From Pseudomonas solani (GTDB lineage: Bacteria > Pseudomonadota > Gammaproteobacteria > Pseudomonadales > Pseudomonadaceae): a stretch of DNA of 64,000 nucleotides. The stretch is taken from contig NZ_AP023081.1 of assembly GCF_026072635.1 (NCBI RefSeq), positions 2,750,501-2,814,500 of the forward strand, read 5' to 3'. The notes under the pieces are model-generated. The model did not search any database, was not told where the DNA came from, and was given only the letters and a program-made list of their open reading frames with translations. Of the stretch, positions 26,501 through 34,735 are shown one piece after another (the stretch's first letter is position 1; every line of letters begins with the position of its first letter). The translations under genes and the position numbers were made by a program.

Positions 26501-27220
26501 CCGGTGAACCGGCAGATCCTGCAGCAGCAATTGGTCTTCCTCGGCCATGAGGTGGAGGAAGCGGGCGATGGCGAAGAAGCCTTGCAGCGCTGGCGCGAAG
26601 GGCACTTCGATACCGTGGCCACCGACTGCCACATGCCGCGCATGAGCGGTGCCGAGCTGGCGGCTGCCATACGCCTGGAGGAACGCGAGCGGGGCCTGGC
26701 GGCGGTGTGCATCATCGGGCTGACCGCCGACGCCCAGCCCGAGGAGATCGAGCGGGGCCTGGCCGCCGGCATGGATGAATGCCTGATCAAACCCATCGGC
26801 CTGGATGCCCTGCAGCGGGCGCTTGGGGTCCATGCCCGGGAGCGCCAGCAGGGCGCGGAACCATTGGATGAGGGGGCGTTGTTCGACTTGGCCCCCCTGC
26901 AGCCACTCACCGGGGGCGATGAAGCGCTGGTGAGAAACCTGCTGGGTGAGTTGCTGGCGACCAACCGCAAGGATCTCGTGGCCCTGGCCCCGTTGCTGGA
27001 GGCGGGCGATGCCGAGGGGCTTGCCGAGCTGGCTCACCGGCTGATCGGCGCGGCGCGGGTCGTCAAGGCGGCGGGGGTGATAGCGGCCTGCCGGCAATTG
27101 ATGGCGGCCACTGCCGATGCGCCGCCCGATGGGGCTCGGCTGCGGCAGGCGGGCGATGCGCTTGCGCGGGCGCTGACAGAGCTGGAGAGCGGGCTGCGCG
27201 AGCACCTGCAGGAGGCTTGA
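23576..27220 (+). CDS. RocS1/BvgS-type unorthodox hybrid sensor histidine kinase
   Basis: 1214 residues, close to P. aeruginosa RocS1 (about 1213). In order: signal peptide, two periplasmic SBP_bac_3 solute-binding domains (about 60-275 and 300-520), a membrane segment (about 545-565, LQIVIGALVLLGLVLAWG), PAS (about 585-700), HisKA with His728 (MSHEIRTPMNAVIG), HATPase (ILSNLVSNAIKF, GTGLGLVI), receiver with Asp1017 (TDCHMPRMSG), and an HPt domain with His1154 (AHRLIGAARVV). A complete four-step phosphorelay is therefore present. The start is GTG at 23576. Neighbouring regulators and the EAL protein make it the sensor of a Roc/Sad-type system controlling fimbriae. Confidence 0.92.
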   Translation: MFRHISLRVLVQYFCLSLWLLPLALSARAASQETIPLRLASQLRVDQQELTLGESDWHWLRQKRELVLGVAGDIEAPLAMLQRDGRFEGMTADVVALVGQMLGMRVVLRRLPDQAAVARALEEGEIDMASASSHGLHGAAVARSQPFAIEHAALFRRQEDGREFPADMAGLTIATTTEYLTDPALRQGFPGAHLVAAGSVDEALAAVAFGKADLYLGDVLTAYYRINRGFYGLVRFERFAELQADGVAFIVRPGDPQLLRGLDAALRALGRSRLEGIAKRWVGSGVMPALEPLPLTAEERRWVERHPRVRLVIDDDMAPMAFFDAQGQFRGIAADLLEMVSLRTGLQFEAVSRRGSLADQMESLRQGRFDLAILTQGRERESTLRFTRPVVTNPFVLVARRAQDGLAEPLDGLDGKRLAIAAGHVATEEARGIYPGAELLAAASSLDAMNLVYSGDADAALVSLPTARYYVVRLFRNRLAVSSLVPIDPATANFAMRRGDVELQSILDKALGSLAPDELNAAANRWRGSPAMSAQTWRDYNQLILQIVIGALVLLGLVLAWGLRLRREVRKRRAAERQLNDELRFIETLIDSMPPPVYVRDTAGRMLSCNRSYLQTLGLEREQVLGCTVAELPLTFEAAPLFHESYLQAMEGGGLIQGTHELELGGRRLWIEHWIQPFQDSTGAIKGVIGGWLDITEHHHLVRELEAAKRQADDASRAKTAFLATMSHEIRTPMNAVIGILELALKRAESGPIDPAGIQVAYGSARSLLTLIGDILDIARIESGRLSLAPGRANLRELVESVARVFDGLARQKRLELALEIDGSIQGDVLVDGQRFKQILSNLVSNAIKFTTHGRVSVRVDGDTSEAGMLRVSLSIEDSGIGISPADQARLFRPFSRIERAGQPVDGTGLGLVICRSLCEMMGGRLNLDSVPGRGTRVDVSLRLHRLDPVPPMEAAPVAAVVASRRLRVLVVDDHPVNRQILQQQLVFLGHEVEEAGDGEEALQRWREGHFDTVATDCHMPRMSGAELAAAIRLEERERGLAAVCIIGLTADAQPEEIERGLAAGMDECLIKPIGLDALQRALGVHARERQQGAEPLDEGALFDLAPLQPLTGGDEALVRNLLGELLATNRKDLVALAPLLEAGDAEGLAELAHRLIGAARVVKAAGVIAACRQLMAATADAPPDGARLRQAGDALARALTELESGLREHLQEA

Positions 27221-27238
27221 GCTGCGCTGCAGCGCGGT

Positions 27239-28417
27239 TCATCGTTGCGCGATATGGCGCTTCAAGGCGGCGCCGTCCATGGGGCGGGCGAAGAGAAACC
27301 CTTGCGCCAGGGAGCAGCCCAGCTCCAGCAGGCGCGTCTTCTGCTCCTTGCTTTCTACCCCTTCCACCACCAGGGAAATGTCCATCGTGCTAGCCAGGGC
27401 TACAGCGCTTCTGACCACCGCGGCGCAACGTGGGTGGCTCTGCAGCTTGCGCACGAACGAAGAGTCGAGCTTGATCTGGCTGAAGGGCAGTTCGCACAAG
27501 CGGTCGAGCGAGGAGTAGCCAGCGCCGAAGTCATCCATGGCCAGGCCGCAGCCCATCAGGCGCAGCCTGACGAGGTTTTCAAGGCTGGCAGCGGGTGCCC
27601 GCAGCAGGCCCGTTTCGGTCACTTCGAAGTTCAACCCATCGGCGGGCAGGCCACTTTCCTGCAGGCGGCGGGCGATACGTTCGACCATTTTCTGGTCGCT
27701 CAACTGGCTGGGCTGGATGTTGAACGCCAACTCGATGCGCTGCCCCACGATGGCCAGGTCACGCTGTAGTGTCAGGCCCTGCTCGAAGAGCTGCCAGAAC
27801 AGGCGGTCGATGAGGCCATTGCTTTCGACCTGGGCCAGGAAGTGCGCCGGGCTGAGGACGCCGTATTGCGGGTGGCGCCAGCGGGCGAGCAGCTCCGCAC
27901 CTTGCAGTGCACCACTGCGCATATCGAACTTTGGCTGGAACCAGGCTTCGAACTCGCCGCGCTCGAAGCCGTCGAGCAAGTCGCTCAGGGAGGGGATCTC
28001 AACCACCTCCGGTTTACCGGGTGGCAGTTCTACGGCGGGATCGAAGGCGCGCAGCAACTGGTTGGCGCGACCGATATCGAAGGGCTTGCCAAGGTCGCCG
28101 AGGAACTCCAGACCCAGACAGCGGATCATCGAGATGGTGGCCTGGCGCAGCACCGGCTCCACCGCGCTGCTCAGTACTACAGCGCGTGCCAGGCCCCGTT
28201 GGCTGGCGTGGCGCAGGAAGGCCAGGCCGTCCATGCCGGCCATGCGCAGGTCGCAAAGCACGATATCGACGCCACCGCGTTCCTGAAGCATGGCCAGTGC
28301 TTCGGTGCCGTCCCCGGCGCCGCAGATGTCCTTCAGGCCGAGCTTTTTCAAGGCGGCCATGGCCAACAGACGCTGGAAGGGTTCGTCTTCCAGAACCAGA
28401 ATGCTTATGTTCTTCAT
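27239..28417 (-). CDS. rocR: RocR-like response regulator with EAL c-di-GMP phosphodiesterase
   Basis: 392 residues, the same length as P. aeruginosa RocR. A receiver domain with Asp56 (VLCDLRMAGMDG; RocR also uses Asp56) is followed by an EAL domain from about residue 150. Catalytic elements look intact: GAELLARW (E retained, EAL reads ELL), NIQPSQL, FEVTETG, DDFGAGYSSL, IKLDSSF and VVEGVES. Phosphorylation would be expected to adjust hydrolysis of c-di-GMP, antagonising the DNA-binding output. It is convergent with the kinase gene (18 bp between stops) and divergent from the RocA1-like regulator. Confidence 0.88.
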   Translation of the reverse strand: MKNISILVLEDEPFQRLLAMAALKKLGLKDICGAGDGTEALAMLQERGGVDIVLCDLRMAGMDGLAFLRHASQRGLARAVVLSSAVEPVLRQATISMIRCLGLEFLGDLGKPFDIGRANQLLRAFDPAVELPPGKPEVVEIPSLSDLLDGFERGEFEAWFQPKFDMRSGALQGAELLARWRHPQYGVLSPAHFLAQVESNGLIDRLFWQLFEQGLTLQRDLAIVGQRIELAFNIQPSQLSDQKMVERIARRLQESGLPADGLNFEVTETGLLRAPAASLENLVRLRLMGCGLAMDDFGAGYSSLDRLCELPFSQIKLDSSFVRKLQSHPRCAAVVRSAVALASTMDISLVVEGVESKEQKTRLLELGCSLAQGFLFARPMDGAALKRHIAQR

Positions 28418-28500
28418 CGGTTTTACTCGGCAGAATCGCGTGGCCGATTACGGTACTTAGGGGGACGGTCGCCGAGCTAGGCGAACCTTCCCCTTGGCTT

Positions 28501-28508
28501 GTAGGAAA
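28501..28508 (+). promoter_or_regulatory. GTAGGAAA motif before the RocA1-like regulator
   Basis: GTAGGAAA, the reverse complement of TTTCCTAC, lies 75 bp upstream of the regulator start. It matches the element before the kinase, the chaperone and the pilin-like gene. Confidence 0.5.
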
Positions 28509-28582
28509 GTTCATCAACGCCAGCGTGCAGCCCCACCTGCCTTGCCTTGGCGTTGTGCCCGTGTCCCTCGGAAGATATCGAC

Positions 28583-29218
28583 ATGAGAAGTGCCCTGATA
28601 GTCGACGATCATCCCGTCATCCGCCTCGCCGTGCGCATGCTGCTGGAACGCAATGGCATCCTGGTGCTTGCGGAGACGGACAACGGTGTCGATGCGCTGC
28701 AACTGATTCGCCAGCACGAGCCCGACATCGTCATCCTCGATATCGGCATTCCGCGCCTGGACGGGCTCAAGGTGATCGCCCGCATCCGCGCCCTGGAGCT
28801 CGACAGCCATGTGCTGGTGCTCACGTCGCAACCCGCCGAGAGCTTCTGCCAGCGCTGCATGCAGGCGGGCGCCAAGGGATTCGTCAGCAAGGAAGAGGAC
28901 CTGCAGAACCTCGTCATCGCGATCAACTCGATCAGCGCGGGGTTTTCCTTCTACCCGGCCGATGCGTTGCAGGCGGGCCAGACCGCCCTGACCAGCGAGG
29001 CCGAGCTGGTCGCACGTCTGTCCAACCAAGAGCTGATGGTGCTGCAGTACCTGGCGTCGGGTCTCTCCAACAAGCAGATCGGCGACCTGATGCTGCTCAG
29101 CAACAAGACCGTCAGTACCTACAAGAGTCGCATCCAGCAGAAGCTCAACCTCGGCTCGTTGCTGGAGCTGATCGAATTCGCCCGGCGCAACGACCTGGCC
29201 AACAGCACCGCTTCCTAG
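28583..29218 (+). CDS. RocA1/BvgA-like response regulator
   Basis: 211 residues with a receiver domain (acidic pair Asp8-Asp9 in LIVDDHP, phosphoacceptor Asp53) and a C-terminal LuxR HTH (LSNQELMVLQYLASGLSNKQIG, LLSNKTVSTYKSRIQQKL). The ATG at 28583 follows GGAAGA; an in-frame ATG 12 codons earlier is less likely because the receiver fold starts at RSALIVDD. It lies immediately upstream of the chaperone-usher genes, which it probably controls. P. aeruginosa RocA1 (209 residues) activates cup fimbrial genes with RocS1 and is opposed by RocR. Confidence 0.88.
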   Translation: MRSALIVDDHPVIRLAVRMLLERNGILVLAETDNGVDALQLIRQHEPDIVILDIGIPRLDGLKVIARIRALELDSHVLVLTSQPAESFCQRCMQAGAKGFVSKEEDLQNLVIAINSISAGFSFYPADALQAGQTALTSEAELVARLSNQELMVLQYLASGLSNKQIGDLMLLSNKTVSTYKSRIQQKLNLGSLLELIEFARRNDLANSTAS

Positions 29219-29520
29219 CCAGGGTCCTTCCCTGGTGAAGGGCCTCCCCTGCGTACTCCCGCGCTCTGACTTTGCGCGTCCGCTGATTCGACCCCTGCCT
29301 CATTTTTGCAGTTGACGGCTTTTTCCTGGCTTTTTAAGGACTTTTCCTACGGTTTTCCCTGGTGCTCGAAGCCGGATGGCGGGTGTGTCGCTCGATATCA
29401 TCCTCCCCGGGAAAAGGCACGCCGCCACTGCGGCCTTCGTTCCCGCCTTCCCCGCCACGAATCAGGACCAATCGCCACCCGCCCGGCCCGCCCCGGGCGG
29501 CGGCCATTCAGGAAAAACCG
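29219..29520 (+). promoter_or_regulatory. Fimbrial chaperone promoter region with phased TTTTCC repeats
   Basis: No gene is seen in these 302 bp. TTTTCC occurs at 29321, 29342 and 29353, spaced by 21 and 11 bp (two turns and one turn of the helix); the middle copy is TTTTCCTAC. A short hairpin-like CCAGGG/CCCTGG (29219-29235) follows the upstream regulator. No pilin gene precedes the chaperone, unlike most cup operons. Confidence 0.6.
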
Positions 29521-30255
29521 ATGCATCCCACTGCAAGGATCACCCGATTGATCGCCGCACTCTTCATCGCCACCTTCCTGCCGAGCGTGCAGGCCGGCAT
29601 GGTGGTGAACGGCACCCGTTTCATCTATCCCGCCAAGCAGCAGGAAATCAGCGTACGGGTGAGCAACGACGGTACGGAGCCTTCCCTGGTGCAGGCCTGG
29701 ATCGATCGCGGCGACCCGTCGAGCAAGCCGGACCAGGCCGATGCGCCTTTTCTGCTCACGCCGCCGATCTTCCGCCTCGACCCGGGCAAGGGGCAGAGCC
29801 TGCGCCTGGCGTTCACGGGCGAGGCACTGCCCACTGACCGCGAGACGGTGTTCTGGCTCAACCTCCTGGATGTCCCGCCACAACCCACGGCGGACAGCGG
29901 CAACTCCATGCAGTTCGCCATCCGCACCCGCCTGAAACTCTTCTATCGGCCGTCCGGCTTGCCGGGTAGCGCGTCCGGAGCGGCCCAGCAGATCAGCTGG
30001 CGGCTGGTGCAGAACGGCGCGGAAAGCGTGCTGCGAGCGAGCAACCCCAGCGCCTTCCATGTGTCGTTCAGCGACGTCTCGCTGAATGTCGGCGGGCGGG
30101 CGCACGAGGCCGGCGATGGGATGGTGCCGCCGCTCGGAAGCCGCGACTTCCCCCTGCCGGGTGCGGTGCAGGGGGGATCGGCCGCCACGGTGGTGACGAA
30201 GTGGATCAACGACTACGGCTCATCCATTGGGCACGAGGCGAGGCTGGAGCCGTGA
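29521..30255 (+). CDS. Periplasmic fimbrial chaperone (PapD/FimC family)
   Basis: 244 residues with a signal peptide (IAALFIATFLPSVQAG) and two immunoglobulin-like domains. The first domain shows GTRFIYPAKQQEISVRVSN, a positively charged strand, and TVFWLNLLDVPP, the conserved pilus-chaperone signature. FAIRTRLKLFYRP leads into domain 2. It stabilises fimbrial subunits and delivers them to the usher. The ATG at 29521 directly starts the signal peptide; longer upstream frames lack it. The usher gene follows after 77 bp. Confidence 0.92.
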   Translation: MHPTARITRLIAALFIATFLPSVQAGMVVNGTRFIYPAKQQEISVRVSNDGTEPSLVQAWIDRGDPSSKPDQADAPFLLTPPIFRLDPGKGQSLRLAFTGEALPTDRETVFWLNLLDVPPQPTADSGNSMQFAIRTRLKLFYRPSGLPGSASGAAQQISWRLVQNGAESVLRASNPSAFHVSFSDVSLNVGGRAHEAGDGMVPPLGSRDFPLPGAVQGGSAATVVTKWINDYGSSIGHEARLEP

Positions 30256-30332
30256 GCCGGCGGCTCGTGCGCGCAAGGCGCTGATGCCGCTCGATCGTTC
30301 GCGCGCCATTCATCGATGCGCCAGGTACGACT

Positions 30333-32977
30333 ATGAAAGCTCTTTCAGACAGGTATCCGGGATCGGCTACGCGCGGCACCCGCAGGGTGCGTCTCGCGCG
30401 CCGTAGTGGACGGCTCAAGGTCACGGCCGTGGTCCTTGCCGCCTCCCTGGCGCTCAGCGACTGGAGCCAGGTGGACGCGGACGAAGGCGTTTCCCCGGCC
30501 CGTTATGCCGTCTTCAACCCGGCGTTCTTCGGTAGCGGTGCGGAAGAGGCCGTCGACCTGTCACGCTTCGCCAACGCAAACGTCCTGCCTCCCGGCACCT
30601 ATCTCCTGGATATCTACGTCAACCAGGCCTGGAAGGGGCGGCACGAGTTGCGGGTGCTCAGCGAGGGCGAGGGCGCTGCGGTCATCCAGCGCTACTGCTT
30701 CAAGCCCGAGCACGTCGGCACCTTCGGCATCGAACTGGCGAACCTGCCGGACCCCCAGGCCGCACGGCAGTCGATTATGGACAACGAGGCTTGTGTCGAA
30801 CTCGATCGCCTGGTGCCGCAGGCGCAGGTCGAGGTTGATCTGTCCGAGCTGCGCGCCCAGCTGAGCATCCCGCAGGCGTACCTGGGGCGACAGGCACGCG
30901 GGCACGTGGACCCCCGTGACTGGGATGCCGGCGTCACGGCCGGCTTCATCGGCTACAACGCCAGCGGCTACCGCAGCCACAGCGGCGGCGTCGGTTCGAA
31001 CCAGCTGTCCCTGGGGCTCAACAACGGTCTCAACATCGGTGAGTGGCGCCTGCGCTCCAACGGCTATTACAACCGCTCCAGCCAGGATGGCGGCCCTACC
31101 CGCAGCCACTACAGCAACGCCAGCACCTATGCCCAGCGCGACCTCACCGGCCTGCGCTCGCAACTCACGGTCGGTGACTACTACACGCCCGGCGAGCTGT
31201 TCGAGAGCGTGCCTTTCAGGGGTGTGCAGATCAGTTCCGACGACCGCATGCTCCCCGACTCCCAGCGCGGTTTCGCCCCCGTGATCCGGGGCGTTGCGGA
31301 AACCAACGCCAAGGTCACCGTGCGCCAGGGGCAATCGGTACTTTACGAGGCGACGGTGGCACCCGGGCCCTTCAGCATCGACGACCTCTACGACTCGGGT
31401 TACTCCGGTGACATCGAGGTGACGGTGACCGAGGCCGACGGCCGCCAGCGTTCCTTCGTCGTGCCCTATGCCTCGGTGGCGCAGTTGCTGCGCCCCGGTG
31501 TATCCCGTTTCAGCGTGACTGCCGGCGAGTACCGGGACCGCAGCCTGGACGCATCGCCGAAGTTCGTCATGGGTACCTACCAGCGCGGAGTGACCAACGC
31601 CTTCACCGGCTACCTGGGCAGCATCGTGGCCGAGAAGTACATGGCCGCCCAGGGTGGTGTCGCGATCAGTACCGGGCTGGGGGCCGTCGCGTTCGATGTC
31701 ACCCGCTCGCATGTCGCCGAGCGTCCCGTCGCCGACTCCGCCCCCAGGAGCGGCCAGAGCTACCGGGTCACCTACAGCAAGCTGCTGGACAGCACCCAGA
31801 CCAACTTCACCCTGGCTGCCTACCGCTTCTCCAGCGAGGGATATCTCGAGTTCGGCGACTACGCGCAGTCCGTCGGCAACCCCGATAGCCGCCTCTACCG
31901 CCAGCGCAGCCGATTGCAGGCCAACATCAGTCAGCCCCTGGGGTCGAACTTCGGCAGCCTTTACCTGAGCGGTTCGGCACAGAACTACTGGAACGCCGGA
32001 CAGCGTAGCGACATGACCTTCCAGGCCGGCTACTCCAACGGCTTCAACTGGGGAACCATGAGCACCTCGGCCGGCAGGACGCGCATGGGCTCGGGATACG
32101 AGAACCAGTACCTGCTGTCCTTCAGCGTGCCCCTGGGGCGCGATGTGCGCTCGCCCTTCCTCAGTAGCTCGGTCAGCCAGTCCGGGAAGCGCAGCAACAC
32201 CCAGGCCAGCCTCAACGGCGTCGCGGGCGAGCGCTCGCAGATGAACTACAGCCTCTACGGCTCGCGCAGCAGCGACCAGGGCGACCGGTCGAGCAACGCC
32301 GGCGGCAGCGTCCATTACTTCGCACCGGCGGCGTCGCTCAACGCCAGCTACAGCGAAGGCACCGGTTACCGCCAGCAGAGCGTCGGCATTGGTGGCAGCC
32401 TGGTGGCCCACCCGGGTGGGATCAACTTCACCCAGAGCCAGAGCGAAACCTATGCCGTCGTCGAGGCCAAGGGGGCGGAAGGGGCCTATGTCAGCAACGA
32501 CATGAACGCCCGTGTCGGCAGCAACGGTTACGCGGTGGTCGGCGGCCTCGCCCCCTATCGCCACAACCAGGTGGCGATCGACCCGATCGGCACCCTGCGC
32601 AACGTCGAGTTGCAGATCACCGAGCAGGCGGTGGCCCCGCGCCATGGTGCCGTGGTGATGCTCAGCTACCCGACCATCACCGGCGTGCCGGTGTTGCTGC
32701 GCATCCTTCGCGAGGACGGCCAGATCGCGCCGCTGGGCTCCGACGTCATCGATGCCCAGGGCGTTTCCCTGGCCATGGTGGGGCAGGGGGGCGGGCATTC
32801 CTGCGCGGGCTGCCTCGTGAGGGTGTGCTGATCGTCCGTTGGGGCGAAGGGCCGGACAAGGCCTGTCGAGTCGACTACCAACTGCCGGAACAGGATCCGG
32901 ACGACCCCAGCTATCAGCAGGTCGAGGTGCGCTGCGTCGCGCTCGGCGGGCGGACGGAGATCGCGTTTGCCGAATGA
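30333..32977 (+). pseudogene. Outer-membrane fimbrial usher (FimD/PapC family), frameshifted near the C terminus
   Basis: The reading frame is open for 832 residues, then ends prematurely. It has an N-terminal signal region, usher N-domain (FNPAFFGSGAEEAVDLSRFA, YLLDIYVNQAW), beta-barrel with plug domain (GFAPVIRGVAETNAKVTVRQ), and most of the C-terminal domain. At a run of six G (32786-32791) the frame is lost. Adding one G restores VGQGGRAFLRGLPREGVLI and then VRWGEGPDKACRVDYQLPEQ, to the TGA at 32975, giving about 881 residues, a normal usher length. The break may be a real frameshift, a phase-variable G tract, or a base-calling error. As given, the shift product ends CAGCLVRVC and lacks the last part of the second C-terminal domain. 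Confidence 0.88.
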
Positions 32978-33326
32978 TTCCGCCGGCCGTGCGGCTCGCC
33001 ATGCATGTACGCGGGCGCTCGGACCGGTGCTGATGCGTCCGTGGTCGGCACGCGATCCAGGGTTCCGAGTCGGCGGACTCGCCGCTCGATCGCAGGCTTG
33101 CCAGCCTTCATCGCGCCTCCTGGACCATCCACTGCACGGTCTTGACCGATGTGCAAGCAGGCTTGCCCCAGCAGGTCGATGGCCGCGGACTCCGGCTGTC
33201 GCGCCAGCAACTTGCTGATCGATCAAGCGAATCCTTCCCGCCTTGCCGCCATGCACGACCCCGTGCGATGGCGGCTCGCAGTGCCGCGTACCGGATCGGC
33301 GTTCGCGGTGTGCCCGGCATACGGCC
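32978..33326. other. Gap between usher and pilin-like gene
   Basis: 349 bp in which I see no convincing gene, remnant pilin or adhesin. Small frames here lack ribosome sites and family similarity. Confidence 0.5.
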
Positions 33327-33635
33327 TCAGTTGTAGATCACCGTGATGATCCCGGCGTCGCCCGTGCGGGAGGCGATGCTGGTCATGCTCACCGAGCTGG
33401 TTTCACCCAGGCCTGCACAATGGCCGCGCCCGCTGGGCTCTGATCGGCCGATGGGGCTGAGGCCGCTGCGGCGTCCTACATGTTCGAGCCAGGTGCTTGT
33501 AGGGGTATCGCAAAGGTCCTTGCAGATGCTTCCCACGAAAGTGATCTGTCCTAGGGCCGGTGACGCGTTTTCCGCGTGGGCCAGGCCGGCGACGCAGATG
33601 AGGGCGAGGAGGGGAATATTCAGTAGTCGTTTCAT
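33327..33635 (-). CDS. Small secreted type-1-fimbrial-like protein
   Basis: 102-residue protein with a clear signal peptide (MKRLLNIPLLALICVAGLAHA). The mature part starts ENASPALGQITFVGSICKDLC, resembling the N-terminal strand and disulfide of chaperone-usher pilins, and ends DAGIITVIYN, like the C-terminal beta-strand of such subunits. At about 80 mature residues it is shorter than typical pilins (about 150). It has a strong AGGAG ribosome site 6 bases upstream. It is convergent with the usher, so it is transcribed separately. It is the only pilin candidate in the locus. Confidence 0.7.
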   Translation of the reverse strand: MKRLLNIPLLALICVAGLAHAENASPALGQITFVGSICKDLCDTPTSTWLEHVGRRSGLSPIGRSEPSGRGHCAGLGETSSVSMTSIASRTGDAGIITVIYN

Positions 33636-34170
33636 CTCAGCACTCCTTACAGGCTGAACTGAGTAAAAATCAGATGGCTCCTACGATCCACACTTTGGCG
33701 ATCCGGATTTTTTGTAGGTCCTAACTGTAGGAACCTGATGGTTTCGCATTATCCCGGTCCTTTGGCGCCAGGCTGTGAACCCGGTCCGGTTCGGTGGTAA
33801 GTCGGACTAATCCGACCTACAAACTTCCTCGTGACACGTGGGATACTCCTCCATCCGCCTCGCAGAAATTTCCGTCGGGCTTCTGGTCTTTCTGCGCATC
33901 CACGCCTCGTTTACCGCCTGCTTTTCGCGGGTGTCTTCACCCGAAGTACGGACCGGATTCGCCTGCCGCGGCGAATAGACCGGGAATCTTCCCCGGAAAG
34001 CCCTGTTCCAACGTTCTGCGTGAGGCAGATATCGCCAAGGGCGCCTAACGTTAGATACAGGCGCGTTCTCGTGTGGGGGGCCAGCCATGTCTGGCGCCCT
34101 TCTTGCCTTGGTTACGAGGGTTTTCGTGACCGTTCCGGTCTTTCAACGCAGTGGCAGGGGGGGTGAGCAG
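33636..34170. promoter_or_regulatory. Promoter region of the pilin-like gene and upstream gap of the NUDIX gene
   Basis: 535 bp without a gene. On the minus strand, TTCCTAC (33727-33733) and CCTAC (33714-33718) lie 79-98 bp before the pilin-like start, repeating the motif seen at the other Roc-region promoters. GTCGGACTAATCCGAC (33801-33816) is a near-perfect palindrome. Confidence 0.5.
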
Positions 34171-34548
34171 ATGGGCAGGGCAATCAAAGAACGGGCGACC
34201 GTCATCTGCCGCCTGGAAGACAAGATCCTCTTCGTGCGCAAACCCAAGTCGAAGTGGACGTTGCCAGGCGGCCGGATCGAGGCGGATGAAGCGCCTGGGC
34301 AGGCGGCGTTCCGCGAACTGGTGGAGGAGACCGGGCTCGCGGTCGAGACCCTCGACTACATTGCGCCCCTGGAGCTGTACACGACCCTTCACTACGTTTT
34401 CGAAGCGCCGATGCCGGAATCCCAGCAGCCCACGCCGCTGAACGAGATCGCCGACTGCCGCTGGTTCTCAGTCGAAGACCTGGGCAAGCGCAGCATCAAC
34501 AAGGCCATCCGACGCCTGCTCAAGACCTGCCAGCGCCCAGGCGCATAG
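34171..34548 (+). CDS. NUDIX hydrolase
   Basis: 125-residue soluble protein with a perfect NUDIX box G-x5-E-x7-REU-x-EE-x-GU (GRIEADEAPGQ...RELVEETGL, residues 34-56), which binds Mg2+ and positions the pyrophosphate substrate. It begins MGRAIKERATVICR at 34171 after GGTGAG. Substrate cannot be inferred; possibilities include oxidised nucleotides or nucleoside diphosphate derivatives. It sits between the fimbrial region and gbcA, with no operon partner. Confidence 0.9.
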   Translation: MGRAIKERATVICRLEDKILFVRKPKSKWTLPGGRIEADEAPGQAAFRELVEETGLAVETLDYIAPLELYTTLHYVFEAPMPESQQPTPLNEIADCRWFSVEDLGKRSINKAIRRLLKTCQRPGA

Positions 34549-34659
34549 GCTCACGCCATTCGGGAAGGCCCCTCGACCCCTGCTCCGTGTCGGTTTACCG
34601 GGCTGAGGCCCGGGCCGTCGGGGCCTGTTGGCCTGGCGTCGAGCGCGCGAGGCCTGTGC

Positions 34660-34698
34660 AAAAAAAGCCCCCACCAGGGCCGACGTCCTGACGGGGGC
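34660..34698 (-). terminator. Terminator of gbcA and the small downstream ORF
   Basis: On the minus strand GCCCCCGTCAGG pairs with CCTGGTGGGGGC, followed by a run of 7 T. It lies 38 bp after the small ORF stop. Confidence 0.9.
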
Positions 34699-34735
34699 GA
34701 GGGGTGTCCCTTGCGGGACCTCAGTGTGTTGCCTC

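Noticed and set aside
30561..33002. 813-codon minus-strand frame opposite the usher
   Set aside because: Shadow frame; usher domains are unmistakable on the plus strand.
32978..33326. Possible extra fimbrial subunit or adhesin after the usher
   Set aside because: No signal peptide, cysteine pair or pilin-like terminal strand in any frame; the frames there read as random arginine- or proline-rich sequence.
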